Below, piece after piece: positions 34,576-44,107 of a stretch of 64,000 nucleotides of DNA. This stretch comes from Butyricimonas virosa (lineage in GTDB: Bacteria > Bacteroidota > Bacteroidia > Bacteroidales > Marinifilaceae): contig NZ_CP102269.1 in the NCBI RefSeq assembly GCF_025148635.1, forward strand, positions 620,001 to 684,000, in the 5' to 3' direction. Made by a program: the position numbers and the translations under genes. The notes under the pieces were generated by a model. It searched no databases. It was not told where the DNA came from and was given only the letters and a program-made list of their open reading frames with translations. How positions within the stretch are numbered: position 1 is the stretch's first letter; every line of letters begins with the position of its first letter.

Positions 34576-36729
34576 TCATTTATTTCTTTTGAACAATCCT
34601 CTCAATACGTCTGCCAACTCATCCAAACTGTCATGAGAATCCGCATGAGGCATAGTCTTTAACGCACCTAATTCCTGTTCACCAATACCGATCTGCATCG
34701 GGTAAACCAAGATACAACTATTTTTACAAAAATACTTGTTCAAATAAGTCGGGATCATCGTCATATTTTTCAAATAAGAGGGATAATTCCTTCTGCTCAT
34801 CACGATCATCAATGCATCATTCTCCTTTATATCACGGGATATGATCAAGAAATCATCCCAATTATTAAACTCATTAAATTCCACCTCTATATGATGCTTG
34901 GCCTGTATATCCTGCAAAACATTCAACACGGCAGTATCGGCATAAAACACGATCTTGCTGCTTGAATTTTTAGCCATATTCCATACGCGAATTACCCAGT
35001 AAGGAAAACCAATTTCTCTCTCTGCCCGAAACGGTACCACCACAATATAACGCTTTATCGTGGACAAGGGTTGTGCGGGACGGTAAACCAACGTGGTCGT
35101 GGCACATTTTGACAACACTCGATCTGTCAGATTCCCCAAAAAAGTATCAGAAATAACCCCTTCCTTGCGAAGCCCCAGTACAATATCGGTTATCTTATGC
35201 TCTTTCGTGGCATTTTTGATACCATTTACAATATCCTCATCATAACGCAGCGAAGTTACTAACTCGTTATCTGTTGCCGCCGCAGCTTTCGTCGCCTTCT
35301 CCAGCAACTGATTCGCCTTCTTTTCCGCCATACTATCCCCCTCATCCGCCTGTATCACGTTCAAAGCCGTCATCACGGCTTTCGCCTTCTTGGATTTAAT
35401 CGTTACAGCCAAACCGACTAATTCCTCTACATTCTCGATATTACTCAACGGGATCAAAATACGATCTTCTATTTCTTCATTATCCACGCTTTCGTCTTCC
35501 GCGAATTCAGCCAAAGCCACCTCCTGCGCTCCTTTCTGCGTGGCAAAAGAAGCGATGATACAAGTCACCAAAATCATTACGATCGTACCATTCAGCACGC
35601 TTTCGTTCAATAAACGAATCGATTCTCCTTCCGGAGTTGTTCCCAAAATGACGTTATATCCGACAAGAACAGCCGCCAAAGTCGCCGCCGCCTGTGCATT
35701 ACTCAATCCAAAAATCAAAGTCCTTTCAGAAGTCGTAAATCGGAAATTCTTTTGTGCCAGCCAAGCTGGAATAAATTTCGACACGGTCGCCACCACACAC
35801 ATGATAACGGCCACCCATACCGTGGTCAGATCATACAAAAACACGTGAAAATTAACCAGCATTCCGACCCCGATCAGAAAAAACGGAATAAACAAAGCGT
35901 TTCCCACGAATTCAATCCGGTTCATCAATGCCGATGTATTCGGTATCAGACGATTTAATGCCAATCCAGCCAAGAATGCCCCGATAATCGCTTCCAACCC
36001 CGCCGCCTCTGCTAAAAAAGAGGCAAAAAAAACAAGGCCCAAAACAAATATAAACTGTCCCACTCGGTCATCATATCGTTTGAAATACCAACGTCCGACA
36101 AAAGGAAATCCCCAAAGCACAATGAAAGCAAACACGACCGTTGATACGCCCAACTGAATCCAAAATCCCTGGGTTAACTCTCCCGTTGACATTCCCACGA
36201 TAACCGCCAACACGAGCAAGGCCAGCAGACAAGTCACCACGGTTCCACCAATCGTCACGTTGACCGCCCGATTCTTCGTAATTCCATATTTACTCACGAT
36301 CGGATAAGTCACTAACGTGTGAGAGGCAAACATACTCGCCAATAAAATGGATGTAGGATAAGAAAAATCCAATAAATAAACTCCGGCAAATGTTCCCAAA
36401 ATCATCGGGATAAAAAACGTGTAAAGACCAAATATCAAACTCCGTTTACTATTCTTTTTAAAATCCGCCATATCAATTTCCAGCCCCGCCACGAACATGA
36501 TATACAATAACCCCACCGTCCCGAACAACACGATACTACTATCCCGATCCATGATATGCAAACCGTAAGGCCCGATCAATGCACCGGCAATAATCAAACC
36601 GACAATATCCGGAATCTTAAAACGGTGGAGCACAAGTGGAGCAAACAGAATAATAAAAAGAATTACAGAAAAGATTAACACGGGATTCGTTAACGGTAAT
36701 GTAACACTTAATATATTCAGATTCAACAT
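34576..36729 (-). CDS. Cation:proton antiporter (CPA2/Kef-type) with universal-stress-like tail
   Basis: A 717-residue inner-membrane protein. Residues about 1-405 are a Na+/H+ exchanger-type domain with about 12 membrane segments (PLVLHRFKIPDIVGLIIAGALIGP, GTVGLLYIMFVAGLEID, EAAGLEAIIGAFLAGLALNRL). The cytoplasmic C-terminal half (about 435-717) resembles one or two universal-stress-protein folds (RILIPLSNIENVEELVGLAVTIKSKKAKAV; STIKRYIVVVPFRAEREIG) and may regulate transport by nucleotide binding. It probably exchanges Na+ or K+ for H+. It is transcribed divergently from the GH92 gene. Confidence 0.93.
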   Translation of the reverse strand: MLNLNILSVTLPLTNPVLIFSVILFIILFAPLVLHRFKIPDIVGLIIAGALIGPYGLHIMDRDSSIVLFGTVGLLYIMFVAGLEIDMADFKKNSKRSLIFGLYTFFIPMILGTFAGVYLLDFSYPTSILLASMFASHTLVTYPIVSKYGITKNRAVNVTIGGTVVTCLLALLVLAVIVGMSTGELTQGFWIQLGVSTVVFAFIVLWGFPFVGRWYFKRYDDRVGQFIFVLGLVFFASFLAEAAGLEAIIGAFLAGLALNRLIPNTSALMNRIEFVGNALFIPFFLIGVGMLVNFHVFLYDLTTVWVAVIMCVVATVSKFIPAWLAQKNFRFTTSERTLIFGLSNAQAAATLAAVLVGYNVILGTTPEGESIRLLNESVLNGTIVMILVTCIIASFATQKGAQEVALAEFAEDESVDNEEIEDRILIPLSNIENVEELVGLAVTIKSKKAKAVMTALNVIQADEGDSMAEKKANQLLEKATKAAAATDNELVTSLRYDEDIVNGIKNATKEHKITDIVLGLRKEGVISDTFLGNLTDRVLSKCATTTLVYRPAQPLSTIKRYIVVVPFRAEREIGFPYWVIRVWNMAKNSSSKIVFYADTAVLNVLQDIQAKHHIEVEFNEFNNWDDFLIISRDIKENDALMIVMSRRNYPSYLKNMTMIPTYLNKYFCKNSCILVYPMQIGIGEQELGALKTMPHADSHDSLDELADVLRGLFKRNK

Positions 36730-36768
36730 AGAAGGAATATTTTAGCCGGATTTCTACTCTTTACATTA

Positions 36769-36776
36769 CAAATTTA
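36769..36776 (-). promoter_or_regulatory. Candidate -7 box for the antiporter gene
   Basis: TAAATTTG on the minus strand matches TAnnTTTG exactly, about 40 bases upstream of the antiporter start, in the divergent intergenic region. No clear TTG -33 element at 19-21 bases was found. Confidence 0.4.
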
Positions 36777-36809
36777 TTCTTTTTTAATGAATAAAGAAGT
36801 AAAAAAAGA

Positions 36810-36817
36810 TAAATTTG
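36810..36817 (+). promoter_or_regulatory. Candidate -7 box for the GH92 gene
   Basis: TAAATTTG on the plus strand matches TAnnTTTG exactly and lies 29 bases upstream of the GH92 start. With the matching box on the other strand at 36769-36776 it suggests a divergent promoter pair. No good -33 element was seen. Confidence 0.42.
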
Positions 36818-36846
36818 TCAGCGAAATCACCTTAATCTAAAAAAAG

Positions 36847-39219
36847 ATGCAAACTACAATCCGCCTTTTTAGCCTATGCTTATTAATTCTAGGTTTTTAC
36901 ACGTGTCAACCTACCCCGGAAAAGAAACAACCGGTAGACTGGGTTGATCCGCAAATCGGTTCGGTACACTGCCGCTGGTTCTTCTATACCCCAGCCGCTC
37001 TTCCCATGGGAATGGCCAAGCTGGCACCGACCACCAATGCTTACGGAAGTTATGGTAGTTGGCTCCCCTGTGGGTATGATGACCGTCATACCTCCATTGA
37101 AGGTTTCGCCCATTTTCATGAGTTCCAAATAGGGGGAGTCGTAACGATTCCCACCACCGGAGAGCTAAAAACCCTACCGGGAACATTAGAAGATCCGGAT
37201 TCCGGTTATCGTTCACGCGTTGACAAGACAACAGAAGTCTCCACCCCCGGCTATTACGCTGTAACACTCACGGATTACAATATCAAAGCAGAAATCACGG
37301 CAACCACCCGGACGGGCTTTCACCGTTATACCTTTCCCCAATCTACTACATCAAGAATACTATTTGACATCGGGCACAAACAAGGAGAAAGTGCCACCAT
37401 CACGGATGCAGAAGTCACATATCACCCGGAAACCAACGAAGTCACCGGATGGGTGGAAAACTATCCGATTTATGCAACATTCTGCCAACCGAACGGGAAA
37501 ATAAAAATTTTCTTTGCCGCCAAACTAGACAAGAAACCACAAACAATCGGGACATTTATTGACGAAAAAATACAAGAAAATTCCAACTCGGTAAAAGGCC
37601 CCGGATGCGGACTATACTTGACTTTCCAAACAAAAGCCAAAGAACAAATACAAATGCAAGTCGGTCTATCCTATACCGACATTGAAAATGCACGTAATAA
37701 CCGAGATTCAGAAGCAACCGGAAAAAGCTTCGATGACGTGAAAAATGCAGCCCGTCAGACTTGGAATGAAATGCTTGGCCGTATCCAAGTGGAAGGTGGA
37801 ACCCCGGAAGACAAAACCAAATTCTACACCGGACTTTATCATGCACTACTCGGCAGGGGGATCGCCAACGACATAAACGGACAATACATTCAACATGATA
37901 AGACGATCGGACAAATACCTTTGGACAAAAATGGAATTCCACTCTATTCCCATCACAACACCGATGGAATGTGGGGTGGTTTTTGGAATCTTACCCAAAT
38001 ATGGACGTTGGCCTATCCTGAAATATTCTCCAGTTACATAAAATCGAATCTGGACTTCTTCAAAAATTCCGGTTGGCTACACGACGGGGAAGCTGCCGGA
38101 GTGTACACGAACGGTGTACAAACCAACTTTCAAGGTTTAATCATATGTGCCGCTTACCAAGCCGGAATTCGTGATTTCAACATTGAAACGGCTTGGAGTG
38201 CCATCTGTAAAAACGAACTGGAATACAAAGGACGGGATATGGGCAACGGGAAATATGACAATGAATACTTTATCCAACAAGGTTTTATTCCCTTGAAAGA
38301 TTATCTATATCCTAATGACTGGGTCTGCAATTTCGGAGCTTCCCACACGTTGGAATACGCCTTTAGTTGTTATGCTGCGGCTCAAATGGCCAAAGCTATC
38401 GGGAAAACAGCCGCATACAACACCCTTATGCAATACTCGTATGCTTACAAAAATCTATTCGATCCAGAAACAAAGTATATGCGTCCCCGTGAAATGGACG
38501 GCAGTTTCATGAAAGACTTCGACCCGTTAAAAGGCTGGAAAGGATTCCAAGAAGGCAATGCCGCACAATATACCTGGTATGTTCCCCATGACATCCAAGG
38601 TCTGACAGAACTCATGGGTATTGATCTTTTCAACGAAAGACTGGAAAACACGTTTATCGAATCCCGGAAAACCTTGTTTGGGGGAGGGAAAGAAATTGAT
38701 AGCTTTTCCGGAGTCGAAAAATTGTATAATCAAGGGAATCAACCCTGCCTGCATGATGCCTGGCTCTTCAACTATTCCGGTAAACCGTGGCTAACACAAC
38801 TATACACCCGGTTAATTTGTGATGAATTCTACGGTATCACCCCGGAACATGGTTACGGTTACGGACAAGACGAAGACCAAGGACAATTAGGAGCTTGGTA
38901 TGTTATGGCTGCCATGGGTTTATTCGACGTGCAGGGAGGAACCAACATCTCCCCTTCTTACCAAATCGGCAGTCCTAAATTTCGTAAAATCACGATTAAA
39001 CTCGATCCCCGGTACTATTCCGGTAAAGCATTCGTGATTGAAACAGAAAATAATGCTCCTAATCATTATTACGTTCAATCGGCAACACTCAACGGGCAAC
39101 TGCTAGAAGATTGCTGGTTCTATCGAAGGGAAATTATCAATGGCGGACATTTGAAACTACAAATGGACTCGACCCCGAATACTCACTGGGGAATTTCATC
39201 CATACCCCATTCTAAATAA
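36847..39219 (+). CDS. GH92 family glycosidase (alpha-mannosidase type), lipoprotein
   Basis: A 790-residue lipoprotein (lipobox GFYTC, Cys20) of glycoside hydrolase family 92, calcium-dependent inverting exo-alpha-mannosidases. The N-terminal beta-sandwich begins VDWVDPQIGS; the catalytic (alpha/alpha)6 domain carries HHNTDGMWGGFWNLTQIW, GHGYGYG-type sequence (EHGYGYGQDEDQGQLGAWYV) with the DEDQGQ acid/base region, and AAMGLFDVQGG. Full length for the family. It is probably surface- or periplasm-facing and trims alpha-mannosides from host or yeast glycans; linkage preference cannot be told. It stands alone on the plus strand with no SusC/SusD next to it. Confidence 0.94.
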   Translation: MQTTIRLFSLCLLILGFYTCQPTPEKKQPVDWVDPQIGSVHCRWFFYTPAALPMGMAKLAPTTNAYGSYGSWLPCGYDDRHTSIEGFAHFHEFQIGGVVTIPTTGELKTLPGTLEDPDSGYRSRVDKTTEVSTPGYYAVTLTDYNIKAEITATTRTGFHRYTFPQSTTSRILFDIGHKQGESATITDAEVTYHPETNEVTGWVENYPIYATFCQPNGKIKIFFAAKLDKKPQTIGTFIDEKIQENSNSVKGPGCGLYLTFQTKAKEQIQMQVGLSYTDIENARNNRDSEATGKSFDDVKNAARQTWNEMLGRIQVEGGTPEDKTKFYTGLYHALLGRGIANDINGQYIQHDKTIGQIPLDKNGIPLYSHHNTDGMWGGFWNLTQIWTLAYPEIFSSYIKSNLDFFKNSGWLHDGEAAGVYTNGVQTNFQGLIICAAYQAGIRDFNIETAWSAICKNELEYKGRDMGNGKYDNEYFIQQGFIPLKDYLYPNDWVCNFGASHTLEYAFSCYAAAQMAKAIGKTAAYNTLMQYSYAYKNLFDPETKYMRPREMDGSFMKDFDPLKGWKGFQEGNAAQYTWYVPHDIQGLTELMGIDLFNERLENTFIESRKTLFGGGKEIDSFSGVEKLYNQGNQPCLHDAWLFNYSGKPWLTQLYTRLICDEFYGITPEHGYGYGQDEDQGQLGAWYVMAAMGLFDVQGGTNISPSYQIGSPKFRKITIKLDPRYYSGKAFVIETENNAPNHYYVQSATLNGQLLEDCWFYRREIINGGHLKLQMDSTPNTHWGISSIPHSK

Positions 39220-39225
39220 CAAAAC

Positions 39226-39256
39226 AAAAAAGTCCGAGCTTTAAACTCGGACTTTT
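39226..39256. terminator. Bidirectional terminator between GH92 and korB
   Basis: A 9-bp stem (AAGTCCGAG with CTCGGACTT, 39230-39238 with 39246-39254) and a 7-nt loop, flanked by A-run and T-run, sits between two convergent genes and can stop transcription from both sides. Confidence 0.88.
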
Positions 39257-39273
39257 CTACATATTAAAAACCA

Positions 39274-40290
39274 TTATTTTACTTCCCAAACGTCTCCGCT
39301 GTTCAATAAATCTTCAACACAACGAATAGAAGATTTTGCTTTAACGTCTTCAATCTGAGCTTCCAACGCATCATTATAAGTCGTACCTTCCACATCACGG
39401 ATAACACCCAAAGCCACAGGATACTCCGGAGCTTTCATGTGTACCAACATCCAATGTATAGAAGGATTCACGCTGTGAGCATCATGCACCATAATATCAT
39501 CTAACGTGATACCATCCTTACCAATCTCTACAACTTTTAACTTACCGGCCTTCATATCGAACATGATACCTTTATCCTTGTTCTTTCCGAAAACCATTGG
39601 TTCTCCATGTCTCAAGATCAATTGACGCTCTTCCTTCATCTCTTTATCCGTGATAGCAGCATGAGCCCCATCAGCAAAGATCACGCAGTTCTGAAGAATT
39701 TCCACAACAGCAGTACCCTTATGACGCACACCAGCCTCGATAACTTCTGCACTCAAATTGATATTCATATCCAACGTACGAGCGAAAAATTTCCCTTGCG
39801 CACCGATTACCAACTCTCCCGGGTTAAACGGGGTCTCAATTGTTCCGTAAGGAGAAGTTTTAGTTTTCGTACCCAATTTCGTGGTTGGAGAATATTGTCC
39901 TTTCGTCAACCCGTAAATCTCATTATTGAACACCAAAGTGGTAATATCAATATTACGGCGAATAGCATGAATAAAATGGTTACCACCAATAGCCAAAGCA
40001 TCACCGTCACCGGAAATTTGAAGAATATTCAATTTCGGATTAGCACTCTTGGCTCCGGATGCGATAGCAGCAGCCCGGCCATGAATCGTATGGAAACCAT
40101 AAGTATTCATGTAATAGGGGAAACGGGAAGAACATCCGATTCCGGAAATAACTGCCCACGATTCTTTCGGGTACCCCAATTCAGCCATGGCTTTCTGTAC
40201 GGAGTTAATGATACCATGGTCACCGCAACCCGGACACCAACGAATCTCCTGGTTGCTCTTAAAATCTTTCGGTGTATATTGTTCTGCCAT
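39274..40290 (-). CDS. korB: 2-oxoacid:ferredoxin oxidoreductase, beta subunit
   Basis: A 338-residue beta subunit of the 2-oxoglutarate (or related 2-oxoacid):ferredoxin oxidoreductase. The N-terminus has WCPGCGDHGI and a further Cys (GIGCSSRFPYY) for the [4Fe-4S] cluster, and the thiamine-diphosphate motif GDGDALAIGGNH...NNEIYGLTKGQYSPTT. With the alpha-gamma fusion encoded two bases upstream it converts 2-oxoglutarate, CoA and oxidised ferredoxin to succinyl-CoA, CO2 and reduced ferredoxin (or the reverse) in the cytoplasm. The exact 2-oxoacid is inferred from the two-subunit Kor-type arrangement. Confidence 0.93.
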   Translation of the reverse strand: MAEQYTPKDFKSNQEIRWCPGCGDHGIINSVQKAMAELGYPKESWAVISGIGCSSRFPYYMNTYGFHTIHGRAAAIASGAKSANPKLNILQISGDGDALAIGGNHFIHAIRRNIDITTLVFNNEIYGLTKGQYSPTTKLGTKTKTSPYGTIETPFNPGELVIGAQGKFFARTLDMNINLSAEVIEAGVRHKGTAVVEILQNCVIFADGAHAAITDKEMKEERQLILRHGEPMVFGKNKDKGIMFDMKAGKLKVVEIGKDGITLDDIMVHDAHSVNPSIHWMLVHMKAPEYPVALGVIRDVEGTTYNDALEAQIEDVKAKSSIRCVEDLLNSGDVWEVK

Positions 40291-40292
40291 GA

Positions 40293-42137
40293 TTATTTTC
40301 CTAATAATTCGGTTATTTTTTCTTTCAGCTCAACTACCGTGAAAGGTAATCCGGCTACTTTATTATATTGATAATACGTGTAATGCGGGAATTTAGCTCT
40401 CAAATACGATGCAAACTGTCCCAAGTTTAACTCGCAAACGACAATTTTCTTGAATTTACCAAGAACCTCATCCGTGTTCTTCGGAAGCGGGTTGATAAAG
40501 TTGAAATGAGCCAAGCTCACGTCTTTACCAGCTTCTCTCAATTCACGAACCACCGAGTACAAGTGCCCGTAAGTTCCACCCCATCCAACAACGAGAAGAT
40601 CCCCACCATCTTGATTTCCGAAAATCTCCTGTTGAGGAATGCTGTCTGCAATCTTAGCCACTTTTGCATCACGCAAATCAGTCATAATCTGGTGGTTTTC
40701 CGGCACGTAACTAATTTCTCCAGTTACATTTACCTTCTCCAATCCACCGATACGATGTTCCAAACCTTTCGTTCCCGGTAAAGCCCACATTCTAGCCAAA
40801 GTCTCCGGATCACGTGCATATGGTTTATAATCATCCCCTTCTTTAGCCACTCTCGGGGTAATAGAAGGGTAATCTTTCAACGAAGGAATCTTCCATGGTT
40901 GAGCACCATTCCCCAAGAATCCGTCTGTCAACAGAACAACCGGAGTCATGTGCTCTACAGCAATTTTAGATGCCCAGAAAGCATAGTCAAAACAGTTACC
41001 CGGGGTACTTGCAGCAACGACAGGCATAGGGCTTTCACCGTTACGCCCGTAAAGAGCTTGCAACAAATCGGATTGTTCCGTTTTCGTGGGCAAACCAGTT
41101 GAAGGACCACCACGTTGTACGTCAACGATTACCAAAGGTAACTCGGCCATTACTGCCAAGCCGGCAGCCTCGCTCTTCAATGCCAAACCGGGCCCTGAAG
41201 TTGTTGTGATAGCCAGGTTACCCACGTAACTTGCACCGATAGAAGTACAAATTCCGGCAATCTCGTCCTCTGCCTGATAGGTCTTCACTCCCAAATCACG
41301 TCTCAACGCCAATTCTTGTAAAATATCTGTTGCCGGAGTAATAGGATAAGAACCACAGAACAAAGGCAAATTAGCTTTTTCAGCAGCAGCCAAAAATCCC
41401 CATGCCGTAGCCTTATTACCAGTAATTGTCCGGTAACGTCCTTTCTCGATTTGAGCAGGAGCCACATTGAAGTGTACAGCCAAAGCATGAACGTTAGAAG
41501 CGTAATTGAAACCACTTTCCAACACTTTCACGTTAGCACTAGCGATTTCCGGCTTCTTGGCAAACTTCTGGTTAATAAAATCTCTCGTGTGATCCACTGT
41601 ACGGTCGAACATCCAGTAAATCATACCAAGAGCAAACATATTTTTGCATTTAACGATAGACTTCTGATCTAGACCGCTGTCTTTCAAAGCCTCTTCCGTT
41701 AAAGTTGTGATCTTCACAGGAACCACGTTATAATCTTGCAAGACAGCATCTTCCAGTGGGTTTTCTTTATACCCAGCCTTTTCGATGTTCTTGTCAGTAA
41801 ATGCATCCAAGTTCACGATAATCGTTGCACCTTTCTTTGCCCAACGCAAGTTAGCCTTTAAAGCGGCAGGATTCATCGCCACGAGCACGTCTGCAAAATC
41901 TCCCGGAGTTTTAATGGGATCATTCCCTATATGTACTTGAAACCCGGAAACACCACCAACCGTACCTTGCGGGGCGCGTATTTCAGCAGGATAATCCGGA
42001 AACGTTGATACACCGTTTCCAAATAAAGCAGCAGCATCCGAGAATTGCTGGCCGGTTAATTGCATTCCATCTCCCGAATCTCCCGAGAAACGAATTACAA
42101 TGTCTTTTTTGTCGATAACTTCTGTCTTTTCACTCAT
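40293..42137 (-). CDS. korA: 2-oxoacid:ferredoxin oxidoreductase, fused gamma-alpha subunit
   Basis: A 614-residue fusion of the gamma domain (about 10-190, FSGDSGDGMQLTGQQFSDAA, APQGTVGGVSGFQVHIG) and the alpha domain (from about 215, LFCGSYPITPATDILQELA; TTTSGPGLALKSEAAGLA; VDVQRGGPSTGLPTKTEQSDL). It is the standard Kor large subunit of Bacteroidota and other anaerobes. It binds the substrate side of the active site formed with KorB. korA and korB are an operon read leftwards. A promoter-like pair lies about 85 bases upstream. Confidence 0.94.
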   Translation of the reverse strand: MSEKTEVIDKKDIVIRFSGDSGDGMQLTGQQFSDAAALFGNGVSTFPDYPAEIRAPQGTVGGVSGFQVHIGNDPIKTPGDFADVLVAMNPAALKANLRWAKKGATIIVNLDAFTDKNIEKAGYKENPLEDAVLQDYNVVPVKITTLTEEALKDSGLDQKSIVKCKNMFALGMIYWMFDRTVDHTRDFINQKFAKKPEIASANVKVLESGFNYASNVHALAVHFNVAPAQIEKGRYRTITGNKATAWGFLAAAEKANLPLFCGSYPITPATDILQELALRRDLGVKTYQAEDEIAGICTSIGASYVGNLAITTTSGPGLALKSEAAGLAVMAELPLVIVDVQRGGPSTGLPTKTEQSDLLQALYGRNGESPMPVVAASTPGNCFDYAFWASKIAVEHMTPVVLLTDGFLGNGAQPWKIPSLKDYPSITPRVAKEGDDYKPYARDPETLARMWALPGTKGLEHRIGGLEKVNVTGEISYVPENHQIMTDLRDAKVAKIADSIPQQEIFGNQDGGDLLVVGWGGTYGHLYSVVRELREAGKDVSLAHFNFINPLPKNTDEVLGKFKKIVVCELNLGQFASYLRAKFPHYTYYQYNKVAGLPFTVVELKEKITELLGK

Positions 42138-42531
42138 GACTTAGTTACTTGTTCTTAAATATTAAATTATAAATTATATTCTATAATATCACGTAAATTT
42201 TATGTTGTAAAACATGCGTAAAGGTAGCCAATAGAAATATCTAAACAAGTTTGTATCAGTATTTTTTTCTTTTCAGATATTGCATTGACAATCAAGTCAG
42301 AGCATATCAAAAAACATATTTTTCAGCACAAATAAAATAAAACAATTCTAAACAACGAATCTTTTTCCGTCGTTTTTCGGTTACATTCTTGTTACGATTG
42401 AAAATTCCAACGATAAAATCCCTTTCAATATGGAACAAAATCAGTCTTTAAATTGTATAGATAATAAGTTTTGTATAATTTTATCAAGTAAACATCTATA
42501 CAGCTATAAAGTAATACTTAAACATGTTACC
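42138..42531. other. Divergent intergenic region, korA / mscS-type gene
   Basis: About 390 bases, AT-rich, with no supported gene. It contains the candidate korA promoter (42219-42248). An open frame continues 34 codons upstream of the channel gene's likely start (from 42430), but the added residues (NCIDNKFCIILSSKHLYSYK) are not a signal peptide and precede a clear lipoprotein start, so I treat that part as leader. Confidence 0.65.
42219..42248 (-). promoter_or_regulatory. Candidate korAB promoter
   Basis: On the minus strand TTG (42248-42246), a spacer of exactly 19 bases, then TACCTTTA (42226-42219), seven of eight matches to TAnnTTTG. Spacing fits the Bacteroidota -33/-7 arrangement. Confidence 0.45.
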
Positions 42532-44070
42532 ATGAAAAACTATTTGATTTTACTCTGTTTGATTCTTGGAATGATAAGTTGTGGAAAAAAATCATCCATC
42601 CCGGAGCTAATGGGTATTTCAGACGATTCACAAAATCCCTACATCATAAGTTCTACCCGTGTAGGTTCCATTGCTAGAGGTACAAATATTCATCAACTCT
42701 ATTCTATATTCCCCGCTAAACAAATCAAGCTCATCAAAAATAAAGAGGGGTTCTTCAATCAGGAATTTGATGATTACAATGTCTATGACAATAATGGCAA
42801 ACTCCTTTTTATAGCTACTCCGGAAGTTGCCGGAGATACCAGCTCATTCATTAATCGTATCATTATTCGGGACACCTCATTCAAAACTCTTGAAGGTATT
42901 GGCCTTAATTCCAATTTAGGACAAATACGAGACGCCTATCACAATATAAACTATCTCCCTTCCTCAGGAGAAATTGTCGTTTCTGTTCCGAAAGTCAGTA
43001 CCAATTTCTTAATCAACAAGGCAACCCTGGATGATTCCTGGTGGGATAACACCACAAACCAAATCATCGAAAAGAATATTCCGGACAGCGCCCAAATAGA
43101 CGGGATTATCGTATTCTGGAACACGAAAGAAGCCCAACATATTCCTGCTGTCTTTACAGCTGCATTCTGGAATGAAATGCTGACAAAACTAATCACCTGG
43201 TGTGTCATTCAACTCCCGTCAATTGCCATTCTCATTATTTTATTCGTCTCCTTATTAAGAGCCTTACGCTTCACAATTCGAAAAATGAAAAAGCTCGCTA
43301 TCAATAAAGCTCATAAGGCTGAAAACATTGACAACAATGAAGCTGAAAAACGAATTAACACACTCACAGGAATCATATACGGTATCGGTAGAATCTTCCT
43401 GTGGGTAATCTTTTTACTAATCTTACTCGGAAAATTCAATATCAACATTGCCCCCATCCTCGCTAGTGCAGGAATTGTCGGATTAGCGGTTGGTTTCGGG
43501 GCTCAAGAATTAGTCCGGGATTTCATATCCGGTTTCTTCATTCTATTGGAAGATCAACTACGTACCGGAGACTGGGCCGTTATCAACGGAACAGAAGGGC
43601 TAGTTGAAAAAATCGAATTAAGAACCGTCACCCTACGGGATAGTTCAGGCGTCGTACACATTTTCCAAAACGGAAAAATAGACACACTCTCCAACATGAC
43701 CAAAGAATGGTCCGCCATTGTCCTGCAAATCGGTATCGCATATAAAGAAGACACGGACAACGCTGTCATGCTCATGCAACAAGTCGGAGACGAAATGTTC
43801 AATGACCCCGTTTACAAAGAGCTAATGCTCGAACCCGTGGTCATCAGCGGGGTAAACGACTTTGCCGATAGTGCCGTGATCATTCGCCTTGTCATCAAAA
43901 CCAAACCCATGCAACAATGGGCCGTTGGCCGAGAATATCGCCGTCGCCTGAAAAAAGTATTTGATGCCAAGAACGTGGAGTTCCCCTTCCCCTATCGCAC
44001 GCTAACCTGGGGAGATAGCTCCAACCCGATAAAACTAAAAATAGAACCCTCTGACTCAGATCCGAAATAA
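42532..44070 (+). CDS. MscS-family mechanosensitive channel with lipobox
   Basis: A 512-residue member of the MscS small-conductance mechanosensitive channel family. The start at 42532 (MKNYLILLCLILGMISCGKK) has a lipobox-like MISC, and about 200 residues without membrane segments precede the channel core; this part is probably periplasmic. Membrane segments lie at about 215-240, 285-310 and the pore helix (about 315-345, LASAGIVGLAVGFGAQELVRD). The beta domain follows (GDWAVINGTEGLVEKIELRTVTLRD, HIFQNGKIDTLSNMT). It likely releases solutes on hypo-osmotic shock. The lipobox-like start on a polytopic protein is odd and may simply be a signal peptide. A CorA gene follows 37 bases later. Confidence 0.9.
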   Translation: MKNYLILLCLILGMISCGKKSSIPELMGISDDSQNPYIISSTRVGSIARGTNIHQLYSIFPAKQIKLIKNKEGFFNQEFDDYNVYDNNGKLLFIATPEVAGDTSSFINRIIIRDTSFKTLEGIGLNSNLGQIRDAYHNINYLPSSGEIVVSVPKVSTNFLINKATLDDSWWDNTTNQIIEKNIPDSAQIDGIIVFWNTKEAQHIPAVFTAAFWNEMLTKLITWCVIQLPSIAILIILFVSLLRALRFTIRKMKKLAINKAHKAENIDNNEAEKRINTLTGIIYGIGRIFLWVIFLLILLGKFNINIAPILASAGIVGLAVGFGAQELVRDFISGFFILLEDQLRTGDWAVINGTEGLVEKIELRTVTLRDSSGVVHIFQNGKIDTLSNMTKEWSAIVLQIGIAYKEDTDNAVMLMQQVGDEMFNDPVYKELMLEPVVISGVNDFADSAVIIRLVIKTKPMQQWAVGREYRRRLKKVFDAKNVEFPFPYRTLTWGDSSNPIKLKIEPSDSDPK

Positions 44071-44107
44071 CTTTTACCTTTCAGTTATTAACTTTCAACT
44101 CCATAAT

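Noticed and set aside
36847..39219. GH92 gene as part of a polysaccharide utilisation locus
   Set aside because: It stands alone on the plus strand between a divergent antiporter and a convergent terminator; no SusC/SusD or regulator adjoins it.
39607..40371. 254-codon open frame on the plus strand opposite korB
   Set aside because: It lies antisense to a well-supported gene; its translation has no coherent domain and arises from the codon pattern of korB.
42430..42531. Upstream extension of the MscS-type channel gene
   Set aside because: The extra 34 residues precede a clear signal/lipobox start and would place it internally.
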